Made by a program: the position numbers and the translations under genes. From positions 218,551 to 282,550 of the forward strand of contig DF236995.1 of assembly GCA_000708835.1 (NCBI GenBank): a DNA stretch of 64,000 nt. The letters are read 5' to 3'. Shown piece by piece: positions 23,955-35,800 of this stretch. The DNA comes from Klebsormidium nitens. Lineage: Eukaryota; Streptophyta; Klebsormidiophyceae; Klebsormidiales; Klebsormidiaceae. Below the pieces are notes generated by a model. It was not told where the DNA came from and searched no databases. It saw only the letters and a program-made list of their open reading frames with translations. The first letter of the stretch is position 1, and every line of letters begins with the position of its first letter.

Positions 23955-24734
23955 GGCTGAAAGCAAACGCTCCGTCCAATCTAGAACGTGTTTATCGGTG
24001 GCCAGAACCTTTCTCAACCCAAGACTGCCAAGAAGTTCCTTCCTGGCAACTTGCCAGGCAAGGATTCGTGCAGAGAAGTGATTGCACTTAAATTCAATTG
24101 CTTGTTGTCAAAAATGGGAAGCTTCACAAGTACCGGAGAACTCTGACCGGTCATCCTCAAAGTTCCATTCCTGCCTCGAGGCTGTCCCCAGGAGGAGTAG
24201 ACCTGCCCGGTGTATCAGGAATTTTCAATAGAAAGTTGAAAAGTATTCCTGTGAATCAGAGTGATTCAATTGGTTCATTTGGTTCCAAGAATCGTGATTG
24301 CGTCAGCATATCCAAGCAAGTCATATCGTCCATCTAGGAGGGAACTCCCTCTCGATCATGTGGACGTTAGTGCGCGTTTTGCGCGATCAGATCCGCAATC
24401 CCCGACACTGGGCCACAGAGAGGAAGGTGCAGTGTAACAAAGCTGTTTGAAAGGATTGCCTGCGCAGGCATTGGGCAAGCGCCGTGGTGGCAAGCCACAG
24501 CAGCAGCGGGCGGAAGGAAGGTCTTAGCTCCACGAGGAGATTTCCCATTTGGCGCTGCCCCACGTTTGTAACACTTGGGGTTTGCGGCGCCTTTCAGAGC
24601 CGCTTTTCTTTCTATGGCTTGTTGAGGCCATTGACCACCCAGTGAAGACAGAAAGAAGGACACAGCAAAGAGCTGCAGAACAGTACTGTGGTGAGCAAGA
24701 AGCGATCTACTGCTGTGTTCAGAGTCGAGAAAGC
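23955..24734. promoter_or_regulatory. Shared upstream region of divergent CRTISO and PLAC8 genes
   Basis: 780 bases between two divergent ATGs. It must hold both 5' UTRs and promoters. I see no clear TATA box or operator-like repeat. Frames crossing this region start with TTG or GTG only. Confidence 0.45.
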
Positions 24735-27118
24735 ATGGCGCACCATTCCCCGGTTGACCAGTATAACTACGCTCCTCCTAACCAACCGTACTTAGGCACT
24801 CCCCCACATGGCATACCGCAAGCTCAGCCAGTTTATGTTCCTCCAGGAGAACAGGGGAACTCCGGCAGGTGGGCTGCAGGGTTGCTGGGTTGCTTTGGAG
24901 ATTGCGGCATATGTGAGTTATTGGGATTGTAGCTTTGCCGTTATGCAGATGATACACCGGTAGATTGCCTCAATCGTTCCATTGTGTCTCTTCATGTGCC
25001 GGCATTGGGGTTTGAATTTGAAAGTTCCTTGTTGCGTGCGTGGATCTTAGTGTGAGAAACTAGACACGAAGAGGTATGTTGCAAACTTGTTTAACATCAG
25101 TCTTCTTACCCTGCTTTGCGTCCAGCTTGTCGGAAACTATTAGCGGGAGTCACTGAGGGAGTTCTTAAGAGGATTGATCTAAACAGAGTTTAAAGAACGT
25201 TCCTCATAATGTGACTGACTGTCGATGCCAAGCTTACTTGGAATCTGATGATAGTCCTTTCGTTCTCAAATCACTTCGATTGTCTCAATGTTGTCTGGTT
25301 AAAATAGCAGGATTCTTTTGAGTGGACGCCAAGGTTGCTCAGGCTTCTATTTTCGATTTTCAAAAGTCGGTGGTGCAGACCAACGCTTTGGTTCTGAGAT
25401 TCGACCCTACCACACTTCACCAGCCTGAGTCGAAAACAGGACTTGAGGCCAATCTCTTTCCTGGTCAATATCTTCTATCCCCATCGGTGCCTTCTTGTGC
25501 CCCTCACTCACAACATTCTGCGGGACCTGGCAGCCAATGTTTCACGTGTATCAGAAGTCTCAGAAATAGAGAGTTTCATAGACTGACCTTCGCTCCATTC
25601 TGGCGTCCAGGTTGCTTGGGTTACCTTCTTCCCTGCGTCCTTTATGGACAGGTAAGGCAGCATGATCCTGGACCCACTTTTTTTAGGACTTCCGTGTACT
25701 TGCAATCATTCAGGACCCCACTAGATGATTGTGAAATATGCTTTGAAGTGCTTCCTCTTCAGGCCTCTCAGTCTCCTTAGAATTTATGGGCGTCCCGTCT
25801 GCTTGTCACACAAAAGTTGCAGTCACAAAACCCTGCTTGAAGGTCTTGAAACTCAAAGCTCAGCATTCCCGTCCAGCCCCTTCACCTTTTCTTAGTTGTG
25901 TAATATGACTAGCAAGTAGCTTCAGTACATTACCTCACTTCTGGGTCTTTCAGACACCGATTTCAAGCGCTGAGCGCAACCTGGACTTACAACAAGCACA
26001 TGTTCAGTGCATCTGTTCTTGTCTGACTTTCCTTCTCTGCTGATCACCTCGCAGAACGTTGAGATGCTGACGGGCGAGAGCTGCTGCACCCCTTGCTGCC
26101 TCTACTTCCTGCTCTCCGCTGTGGGTTGCTGCGCCTGCTATGCGTGCGGTGAGGCGTCAAAAGTGGACAAGAACTTGCAGAAGCTGCGGTTATCCGTAAA
26201 GAGCGAATTGATTGTCAATTCACAGGTTAGAAAGTCCAGAGGTTCCAACGCTGACCTGTCCATGAAAACCTGGGCAAGGAAAGCTGTTGTTGCGAGCGCC
26301 GGTGTTTGTGTGCAAGCGGATGCTGTTAGACCCTCGCCAAGGTAGACTTCATGTGACTTCATGTGCTGCACTTGAAACCTCAAGGCGATCTTTCTGCTCT
26401 CTGCATAATTCCATGATTGGGATAATTGAAATGGAAGCCTGCTTAAAACACCAGTCGAAGAGGTCGAGGAACTCTTTATGCCAGACAGCTTTCCATTTCA
26501 ATCTTTGTGAACTGATAAGAATTCGTACACACTGTCTCTTACGCCGTTTCAACAACATGGTGTACGAGAAGTCAACGCCTCTGAGTTGAGCAAGAAGAGA
26601 ACGAGATGCTCAGGTGCAGGAAGACAAGATGACTTTGCCAAGAGGAAGTTCAAGATGATCCATGTTTTTTTCGTGCTTGCCAGGACAAGAGAGCGGTTGC
26701 GGAAGAAATACGGCCTGCCAGCGCTTCCCTGCAATGATTGCTGCATCCACTGCTTCTGCTGCGTGTGGTGAGTTGTCCTCCTGCTTGCTTATGAAACGGA
26801 GTCCCGCAATTCTTTCAGACTCGGCCGTTTGCTTTGCAATCAGCTCGAACTCACTGCATTCGAGTTGTTGCAGATGGGTTCGATTTCTTCTCTGTGCAAA
26901 TCCGTTCCACTAAAGTGTCGATGTGACCGCAGTATTCAGGAGATCGTCCAAACAAAGAGTCTGAGATGCTGAAATCAGATCCATGCACCGGTTGGTTCAT
27001 TTGCAGCGCTTTATGCCAAGAGGCACGGGAGATGAGGATTCAAGCGGACAGGCAGAAGCACATAAAAGCATACATCACACCCCATATGCCTCCGCCCCAG
27101 CAGGCAATGCATCACTGA
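24735..27118 (+). CDS. PLAC8 family cysteine-rich membrane protein (FW2.2/PCR-like), copy A
   Basis: Small membrane protein of the plant cadmium resistance / cell number regulator group; known members act at the plasma membrane in metal export or organ-size control. Five exons: 24735-24912, 25611-25651, 26055-26148, 26692-26767 and 27007-27118, about 166 residues. A proline-rich N-terminus leads to WAAGLLGCFGDCGICCLG, then LPCVLYGQNVEMLTG, a Cys-rich hydrophobic segment, KKYGLPALPCNDCCIHCFCC and the typical CALCQEAREM. The tail ends in MPPPQQAMHH. The junction into exon 4 is less certain: acceptor 26691 keeps the frame, whereas the stronger-looking one at 26683 would shift it by one base. It converges with copy B. 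Confidence 0.85.
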
Positions 27119-28208
27119 AGGCGCTAGTAAATGCTCTCTTTCAGAATCATGAATTGGAAAGCGACGTATAAGTAGTCCTCCTCTCCATGAGAATATGCAA
27201 GCGCAGCATCAACCGGTACAAAGAAGTTGCCTGCTACACATGGTTTCCAGCTCAGTATTGACTGGCCGGATGTGGAAAAGTTGGCACCAATCTAAGTAAC
27301 TTAAGCGGAAGCTCATGCACCAAGACGAAGCTGCTTAAAATTTTACTGCAGATTCTCCTTAGGTACAGGGCCATTTTCAGGTAAGCTCTTTAGTATCAAC
27401 AAAGAATATGAAAATGGTAGCAGCCTGTTGATGACTTGCGTTCTAAATTGGATCTTGAAGGTGCTGAACTATAGACCATCGAGGACAATTGTCAACGGTT
27501 TCAATGACGGATGAAATAGATTGTAATTTGAATTCAGAGTTATATTGCTATATAGGCGGCCAGCTTATAGTCCAGCTTGACAGCTATACCTTAAATTACC
27601 CATTTTGGCAACGTGTTATATAATGAGTCCAGTACGCGACCATACAGAGCATACTTGATCTGAGTCGTCGACCGGATTGCGGCCGACTGACGGCAAGGAC
27701 CTAGGATCGAGCTAGCAAGAGCAACATGGTTCCTCGTGGAAATATATGGCTGTACGTTTATCACATGTACATGCATCAGATGCAATGCATGACTCATCAG
27801 ATCATGAGCCGTGATCATATCCACGTTGATGAGTCGCATATTGATAGGATTTCAATTCAGTACTGTTGATTACATAGCTCGAACACATGATCATACCTGA
27901 CACTGATGTCAAAGAAAACACAGCCCAAGATATTCAAAAAGCGCCCGTGTGCCACACGTACGAGCAACGTAGGCTTGCTATGCCTGCTTGCCAATGGAAG
28001 TTAGCAAAGGGCAATCAGAAACACTACAGCAGGTCTGCTTTTACTACAAATGTGCAGTGGCCTTTCCTCCAAGCAACTTGCAAGAGTGAACTTTTGTGGA
28101 GCCCGCTTCTACCATTTATACTCTCTGGCTCTCCATCAACCCTCCAATGTCTCCCTATGTTACATTCTGTAATAGCAAAGTGCTTGCTCTCTAAAGAAAG
28201 TGGTGATC
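27119..28208. other. Spacer between the convergent PLAC8 genes
   Basis: No gene seen. The part from about 27540 to 27880 is AT-richer and full of short palindromes (GATC, CATG, TGCATG), in the same style as the spacers at 10080-10950 and 37400-38400. The frame at 27887-28345 shows no recognisable protein. Confidence 0.6.
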
Positions 28209-29208
28209 CTAGTACTGCGCTATGCTCTGTTGAACTGGGGGCTCTAACGGAGTCCCAGAGTAAGGGCCTGCTCCAGCCCCAGCTTCCCTTAGCTCCCGAA
28301 ACTCCTGGCAGAGCGCACAGAAATGACAGCAGTAGTGCAGCATAACATCATTGCATGGCGCCTCCTCTAGGCCATACTTTCCACGAATCTGCTTTCTGTA
28401 CATTGACGCGTAACACGACGCGCAACTACAGAGAAGGCCAAAGGGCCCAAAGAAGAAGATCATGACGGAGGCCACTGCAGCCCCCACCCCAGAGTGCAGT
28501 ATGCAGGGTCCAATGCTTGGGTTCCCAGTCAGCATCTCCACGTTCTTGGCAAAGAGAAGGCACGGGCACCACAGTCCAAGACAACCTGCAGCAGCAGAGG
28601 GTATTCTGCTGAAGCTGTGCATACACCAGGGCTCGCAGAGTCAAACGTTGTTTGGAATGGGGGGGGTTTCAAGGAGGACCGTGATGCTTCGAACTTCTGG
28701 GCTTCAACTAAGGGCGTGAAGTCCTTGCGATGAAGGTGATTGTGCTGACATAGCCAGGGTGATTCCAACATCTGAGCAACAGCAACACGACACTTGAAAC
28801 ATCAACAACAGGTTTTTCTCCGTCACACTACCAGCATCGTTTGACAAGTTTTGAACAACGGACTGTCTGGGGCGCAGCGTGAAGCCCCTACTGTACCTTA
28901 TTGCCCTTGGCTGCCTGAGTCATTAAAGTGCTTTGATTCAAATTCTTCAATCATGTGACTCATTGTGAGAAGTGAACAATCCTAACTCTCTCATCATTTG
29001 CCTACACAACCTTATACTCACAGGTTTGAAGGTCGCTGAAGCAGCCGCAAATGCCCGTAGTCCATTGCTTAGGCCTCTCTGCTGACCTCCTAGGCTGCAA
29101 GCTCTCCTCACCAGCTTCAGCCAAGTCTCGAAGGGGCTCATAATCTGGACCCGCTACATCATCATACTTTGGCGGTTGATATCCTCCACCATCCTGACGC
29201 GAAGCCAT
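28209..29208 (-). CDS. PLAC8 family cysteine-rich membrane protein, copy B
   Basis: Paralogue of copy A on the opposite strand. Two exons, 29208-29022 and 28585-28209, join in phase to 187 residues. The first exon encodes a hydrophilic N-terminus (KYDDVAGPDYEPLRDL) and TTGICGCFSDLQT. The second starts CCLGLWCPCLLFAKNVEMLTG, then has a long hydrophobic stretch with FFFGPFGLLCSC, the block GKYGLEEAPCND, and CALCQEFRELREAG. The first intron interrupts the same codon and phase as in copy A, but the three downstream introns of copy A are absent. That points either to intron loss here (for example through a partly spliced cDNA) or to gains in A. The metal or growth role is family knowledge only. 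Confidence 0.88.
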
Positions 29209-29814
29209 TGCAAAATTACCGCATGCACACTAGGTTTCGTAATGCTAATACGGGCTTGTCATAGAAAAACAGAGTTATCTGGTCAAAGAAGAGCTTTCTG
29301 TCAAGGTTGCTTTTGGAATTGTGCTCGAGCCAGGAGACACCAGAACATTGAAGTACGAAATAGGAACTTCCCAGGCACGTGCCTTGCAAAACCTTCAAAA
29401 GTAAAGCTCTTGCAGCTTTGCTTCAGGCCAAAACCCCCTGCAAGCGTTCGGGCTTTTGTAACATCCCTGACGAGTCCTCCTCGCGGGCGTCTGAAACTGA
29501 AGACCGACAGTGAAGTGGTCTGTGATTCTGAAGACTGAATTGTGGAACAATGAACATGACTCCGAGTCTGACGAGTCTGAGCAGCTCAAGTGACGAGACC
29601 CATTGCACAATTGGGGTTTGCTAATCTCGGTCATGCACACGCTATGATTGGATGTCGTACTCCCATCCCTGAACTGACCTGGGAGTGTCAAGTTGATACT
29701 GTGTCAAGAATCAGGATGGGTTTATGGGTGGTTATGCAGCGGGGTTACAAGCATCAAGCTCGGATTGAAGTGGGCGCAGAAATCAGTTTGCAGCCTGCAG
29801 GGCCTAGCAGCATC
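29209..29814. promoter_or_regulatory. Shared upstream region of divergent PLAC8-B and RUS genes
   Basis: About 600 bases between the PLAC8-B ATG (29208) and the chosen RUS ATG (29815). The RUS frame stays open upstream to about 29590 with another ATG at 29644, so part of this region could be coding. Confidence 0.4.
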
Positions 29815-32800
29815 ATGGCGCTGAAGGCAGCTTCCTCAATAGTTGAGCATCATGGCTTCTTTCCCGTCCCAGCTGCCAAGCTCGGGACAGATACACGGCA
29901 CAACTCATCTGGAGCACGTTTAGGCTGCAGCCACAAAATGGCTTCTGCACTTCCATTGCGGCATTGCAAGTTCTTCGGAGTCGACAGTGGGGGTGTATGT
30001 CATTGGCACAGACGGTGCAAAAAGAGGCAGGGTTTGGCAGTCAGGAACGAGGTTGCTCGCGTTGATAAGAAGCCTGTACCACCAACAGCTCCACCAGTAA
30101 ATGAGCCCCTGCATGCAAAGGAGAAGCAGCTGGTCCTAGACGAGAGACTACTGGACGGGCAGATACGAAGGTATGGGTTGTAAGAAGGTGGTCTTGTGTG
30201 AGTTGGCAGTCGCATAAGGATGCATCATTCGATGTACCACTCCCAAATTTTGGGGTGTGTCATCAAGTAGTGTTTTCCTGAAAAGGTGGCGTTGTTGAAT
30301 TGGAAGGTGTGAAGAGTTTGCAGAAGTACGGTGTAAGGCACGCTTTTGCAAGGCAGCTTGACCCATTCGCGCTGCTAGCTTGTGCTCCATATACTAGCTC
30401 TTAGGCTATCAAAGCTGGTCGTCTTTCGTCATCTTTTCTTTCACGTCTGGGGGATTGGAGGTGAAAGTTGCCGGTGAATGCTGGAGAAAGATGGTTGAAG
30501 TATGACTTTGAAGACTCCCCACTGCAAGTTTTCAGGATGTCACAGTCTGCCTACTCCATATGCAAAAGTGGATTGCCAGACTTGGTCCAGAAGTTTTTGG
30601 CCAGGAGTAGTGGGTATCAGAATTGCTCTCTACAGATTACGTCTCCTGCGTCGTCAAATATCCTCAGTGCCCTTGCCAAATCAAGCCCTGGCCATGTTTT
30701 ATGATGACCGTAAGTCAGTATAGTCAACAGGAGCTACAAGAAGGTCTACACACGCAGAATCTGCCTTCAAACCGAGCTTGGGATATAGTCTTGGGGGAAA
30801 AATGCTCAGGTTTATGCAGGTACACTTTACGAGGATCGCAATCTTCAGTGGACATTCTGAAAGGGCGCACCCAGTCTGACAGTGGCGAGAATGGAGCATC
30901 CGCTTCTTCCTCCACAGCTAGCAGTGGCAGTTCCTCGCTACCAAGGGCGCTGAGAGATACGTTCCTTCCAGCAGGCTACCCAGGTTGGTCCCAAACTCCG
31001 TTTTTGACTACTTTCGACTCCAGGCAGGTCGACCTGCAGTTGACTGGTGGCTTTCTTCCCAATCTGCCTGCTTTGGGCTCTGCAAATGACGTTTGCTCGT
31101 TCAGCGTGCTCTGCTGGCTTTGAAACCCAAAAGTTTGAATTGATGCGGCCAAGACAAGGTCACCAATGTGATTCCTTCATATGCAGACAGTGTGACCGAG
31201 GATTATCTGCCGTACATGCTGTGGAGCATTCCAGTGCACATAACCGGCCACGCTTGCAACACCCTTGTAACGAGCTCACTCCTCAAGGTGAGATCAGGTC
31301 CAAGATTTTTCAGTTCGTAACGGTCTCAAAGTCTTGCGTAAGACGACCGTCGTGGTGAGGTGTCTATCTACGACAGGACAAAACGTGGACAAAGGGGTAC
31401 GTACGGGCATGGATCCGCCAAGCAGGGCAGATCGTTGCGCCTCCAAACGTCGCTTCTTACTGGCTCTGCTTCTTGTGTAGACAGAGCTGCCTTTCGCTAA
31501 GTATTCATTTGCCTGCTGGCCTGCCAGTTCACAAATCTAGTGCTTTTTGCTGACTGAGGAACGGCTTTTCCATTAGAAAGGTGGGGATCCTAAAAGTTGC
31601 ACAAAAGAGGTTCAAAAACTCGTTTTATACAGGCGGTTGGAATTGGCGCCAACGGGCTAAGCGTCGGAGCTGCCACCGCTGCCATAAGGTGACGCTCTGG
31701 CTTCGCTTTTGTATCGCTTGTACCAATTTGCTAGGGCTCATGTAATCCGTTCGAGCCGGCTTGACAACTAGGCTGAGTAAGGTTTGGCATTCTAGGAGAA
31801 AGATGACTTGGGGCCGATGTCAAAATGACTAGACCCAGTGTCTTTCTGCGAGACACCGCTTTTCTCTGCGACTGGTTGGGAACGGTTTTCTCAATCTCGG
31901 CAGCTGTCAACTTACTGCACGTGCTCAACTCGGGACGAAGATTTTAATCCTTGCAAAGTTTCAATGCCCGGCTTTCTTTGGGCGCTCCCTACTCATTTCC
32001 GAAGAGGTCGAAGGTGTGGATCTCCTACAGTTGGCAATAATATCGGAGTATTCAGTCCCTGGCATCTGGGAGTTCAGGAATCTTTCGCCCGTCCACTCTA
32101 CGGTTTTGTGCGCTCCCTTGCAGATGGGTAACGAAAGACGGGGTAGGCGCTCTCGGTCGAGCTGCCGTGGGTGAGTAGGTCAGCACTCCTGACGCTGACG
32201 ACGTCTTTTGTGTTCCTTCCTTCGCAAAGGCTCGACTTCATCGATGAGCCGAAGAGTGTGAATAAATGCAGTTCAGCCCGCTGAGAGTCAAGCAACGACG
32301 CCGGTTGTCAGCTGGATTCAGGGTTGTCGGAGATTGCAAGAAACGAACGTCGTTCTACAGTAAGGTGCACTTAACCGAGGTTTTAAGTAGCGTTCGAACG
32401 TTACTTGGCCCGTCTATTGGATGCGATGGTGGGCTGAAGATGGGGTGCCGTGTTCGAGGCAAGGTCGTGCACCGGAGATATCCGACGGCTCATATTTAAG
32501 CCGTCAGGGCTGCTTCGAGCGGCAGGTCAGCCCTTTCGGCACTGATTCCGTCGGCGGAGGGATTCAGCCCAGACACCCTCTCTGATCGAGGGCGCAACAG
32601 CACTTTTGCCGGCGATCTCTCTGCAGGGGTCCCAGTCAAAAGGAAAAATGATGTTAAGCTCAAGAAACCTCACAATTACCGCACTGGGATGGGTAAGGTG
32701 AGAGGGAGTCTTTATAATGGTGCAAAAACATTCCTCCGTTGAGGTTGTCCGTGATAACTGAGGTTTTCGATTTAGCTTATTTCGAACTTCATGAGACGAA

Positions 32801-35800
32801 TTTTGCAGGCGGGCGGTTTGGAAACCTGCCGGACGAGGACCCTCGCCAATGGCGCATGTATGCAGACTTCATCACGACCTTCGGCGGGTGAGCCTCGTCG
32901 TGCGAACCAACCAGATCTGTCGTCAGCATTCGAAGGAATCTGGTGAAAGTTCCGATCAACCCAAAGGTCCATGCGACACTCGATGTTCTTTTCATTGAGC
33001 GCCGTCATCTCCTTCTTTTCATCTGGGCTTTCCGCCTACGAGATACTGCCGATAGTGCAGTCTGAATTCTAATCCGGGTTTCCGCACTTTGGATTTTTTC
33101 CCTCTCCTCCAGGCGCAGCGGTCCAAGAAAACTATCCTCGGCCTTTGTCGCTTTTCCGTCTCTCTGACGGTTTGAATTCGTCCTGCGTTCCATTACGTTT
33201 TTCGTCAAGCTGTCCCTTTGCGCACCAATTAGTCTTGCATCCTCCTAAGCTTTTGTCAACGTACACTGGTGAATTTGCCGATACAGCAGAAACTCTCTCA
33301 TATCTGTACCTTCTTGTTTTGACCAGAGTCCCAGATTCAGCCTGCTGCTCGTAGAAGGCCAGATTGTTTACCCTTTGACAAAAGGTGTAACACTAAGTGG
33401 AAGATCCTCGACCCCCCTTTCAGGTGCCTCAAGGGGTTGGAACCTCTGATAAAATCTTGGATCCTCAACCTCCCTTTCAGGTGCCTCAAGGGGTTGGAAC
33501 CTCTGAAAAGAACTTGGATCCTCAACCCCACTTTCAGGTGCCTCGAGAAATTGTAACCTCTGAACAAAAAGCTTATTGCTAACCGCAACATCCTAACCCC
33601 CATTTTTCAGGTGCCTCGAGTTGCTGACCCCCCTCGCCCCGGGCAACTTCCTCCTCCTCGCGTCGGTCGGTCACTTGTGCCGGGCCGTGGGGCGGGGCAT
33701 GAAAAACCCGTGCTTCCGGGTTATCCAGAACCACTTCGCGGTTAGCAGTAACTTGGGCAACATCGCAGCGAAAGAGGACGTCTGGGAAGTGCCCGCCGAA
33801 CTTCTGGGGCTGGCCACAGGGGTCGCACTCCTGGTGAGTCATGGTCAGCCGATTTGTTAACCCGCTAATTACCGTCAGGAGAAGAATTCGAAATTCAGTG
33901 GTGAAGATGGCAATTGGAATGTCGTATTGGACTGCGGACTTTGAAATCCATTTCCGGACACTGTCTACCATCTATGGAACGATTGTCGGGTGCGGCCCGA
34001 TACGACTTACACGCTATTGGTGACTTGGAGTATGGTCCTGTCAAGCTCCGGTCTGATTGAGGGAGGCGCAATGGTGACTCTTATGTTCGCCGCTAGCCTG
34101 CTTCCTTCTAAATCTTGTTGATTATAGACCTTGGTTCGGCCAGTCCAAGGTGGCACTAACACTGTAGGTAATAGTGTGGCATTCAGCGCTTTGTCGGTAA
34201 AGCTCTGTTAACTTGCCGCTCGTTCTGCTCCTTCGCAGAACTATTTTGCGAAGGACTATTGGAGCATCGTGGGCTGCTGGGGCGTGTGCATGGTGGCGCA
34301 CCTTGCGCTGCGGTACAAATCGATGCAAGTGCTGCAATTTAACCAGGTGAGAGCGCTTTGGGTTTTCCCTTAAGGTATCGATAATCAATTGAGTGGCTGA
34401 AGAGGGTTGAGCAGTAACTAAAGTTGAGCGCTGTGGTTACGCCAGGTGAATCTTCTCCGGAGTGTTTTCCGCGGGACGTATCTGAAGCCTTCTTGCATAT
34501 GTTCAGGGTCGCACGACCGCCCACTCTCGAGAGTCTAGTATTGAAACTGAGGATTTTTTACTGTGTCGAATGGAGTTCAAAACGGCGGCATACGTTGCAG
34601 TGCAAGCACTGAACGTCGATGCAAAGGAACCATCAGTTTATCTCCCTCACGGTATCGCCTGTGCTAGATCCTGTCCGTCTCGCAAATAGTCTGCTTCACA
34701 GCTCTCATGTCCCCATCTGGATCGTTCTGAACCTTGTTACATCCTGGCCCTTGTGAGCGAGACCTTGACTGAGAAGGCTTACACATTTTAGCACACTGAA
34801 TGGTTTCTAAACTACTACCTTACCTCTATTTGATCTCGGCGAAAATAAAATAATTACACGCCCTGCCGAAATTCGCTGGAAAATGGTTTGAAGCGATAAT
34901 GGTCGATGACGGTGTTTTTGAGCAGGTAATGCTAGGTCTGCCGAAAGGATTGAAAATTTCATAATCAGCTCATCGGCGTCGAACCTGCCGAATTCAAATC
35001 TAGGTACGGTAATTGATTTCTTAAATGAGAGGAACTGGTAGCGGTCACCGAACACATGACCCTACCCATCTTTGCCAATCATAAGCAGAACGCAGCGATT
35101 TTTATTTTGAGCACACCCGTATCGTCTTCAAATCTAAATTCCTCCTGACGTTCGCATATCCTGACGCTCGCAGTTGAATTACAAGCGTGCCGCAGCGCTG
35201 GTGAGAGCACACGTGGCCGGCGAGCAACTTCCAGGTACGTCACTCCGCTTTCGCAGGGGGGGAATAGCTTCAGCTACTGGTCGTGATCGCACGTCTCAAA
35301 TCAAGTCGACTGGACAGTGGAAGCCGAGTGTGTCGATAGTGAAATCCTACAACGTCCTAGGTCTGCAGTTTCCCAGAGGGTTTTCATTGTAGAATCTTGA
35401 GGAACTTGGCGAGTTATATGTGGAAGGAGCGGAAGGTTTCGACTGCAAAAGAGCGCTTTCAGCAAAAGTGCCCATTCGGGGTTTGTTCTCGTGCGCTTCA
35501 GCCCGCGTCAGCGTTGCGGAGTTTCTACCTGCGCTTTGTTACCCCTCATCACCTATCTCTGTGGGTGTCTCATACCTGAGCCGTTGCCTCCTACCAGAAA
35601 GGGAGCGAACAGAAGTGAGTACGCTTGGGAAAGCGTGCATCTAGGAAACACCCGGAGAAAAGAAGCAGAGAAAAAGCAGAGAAACGATCCTACAAGACGA
35701 GAGACGGAGTTTCGTTCTTGGCCTCTGCAGATGTGCCCTCGCTCAGTTCCTCCGAGAACCTGCTCTTGCCCCGGTCGCTCTGTCAGCCGCAGCTGCAATA

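Noticed and set aside
24367-24663. Minus-strand frame of 98 codons upstream of PLAC8-A
   Set aside because: It starts with GTG and has no homology; it lies in the CRTISO/PLAC8-A promoter region.
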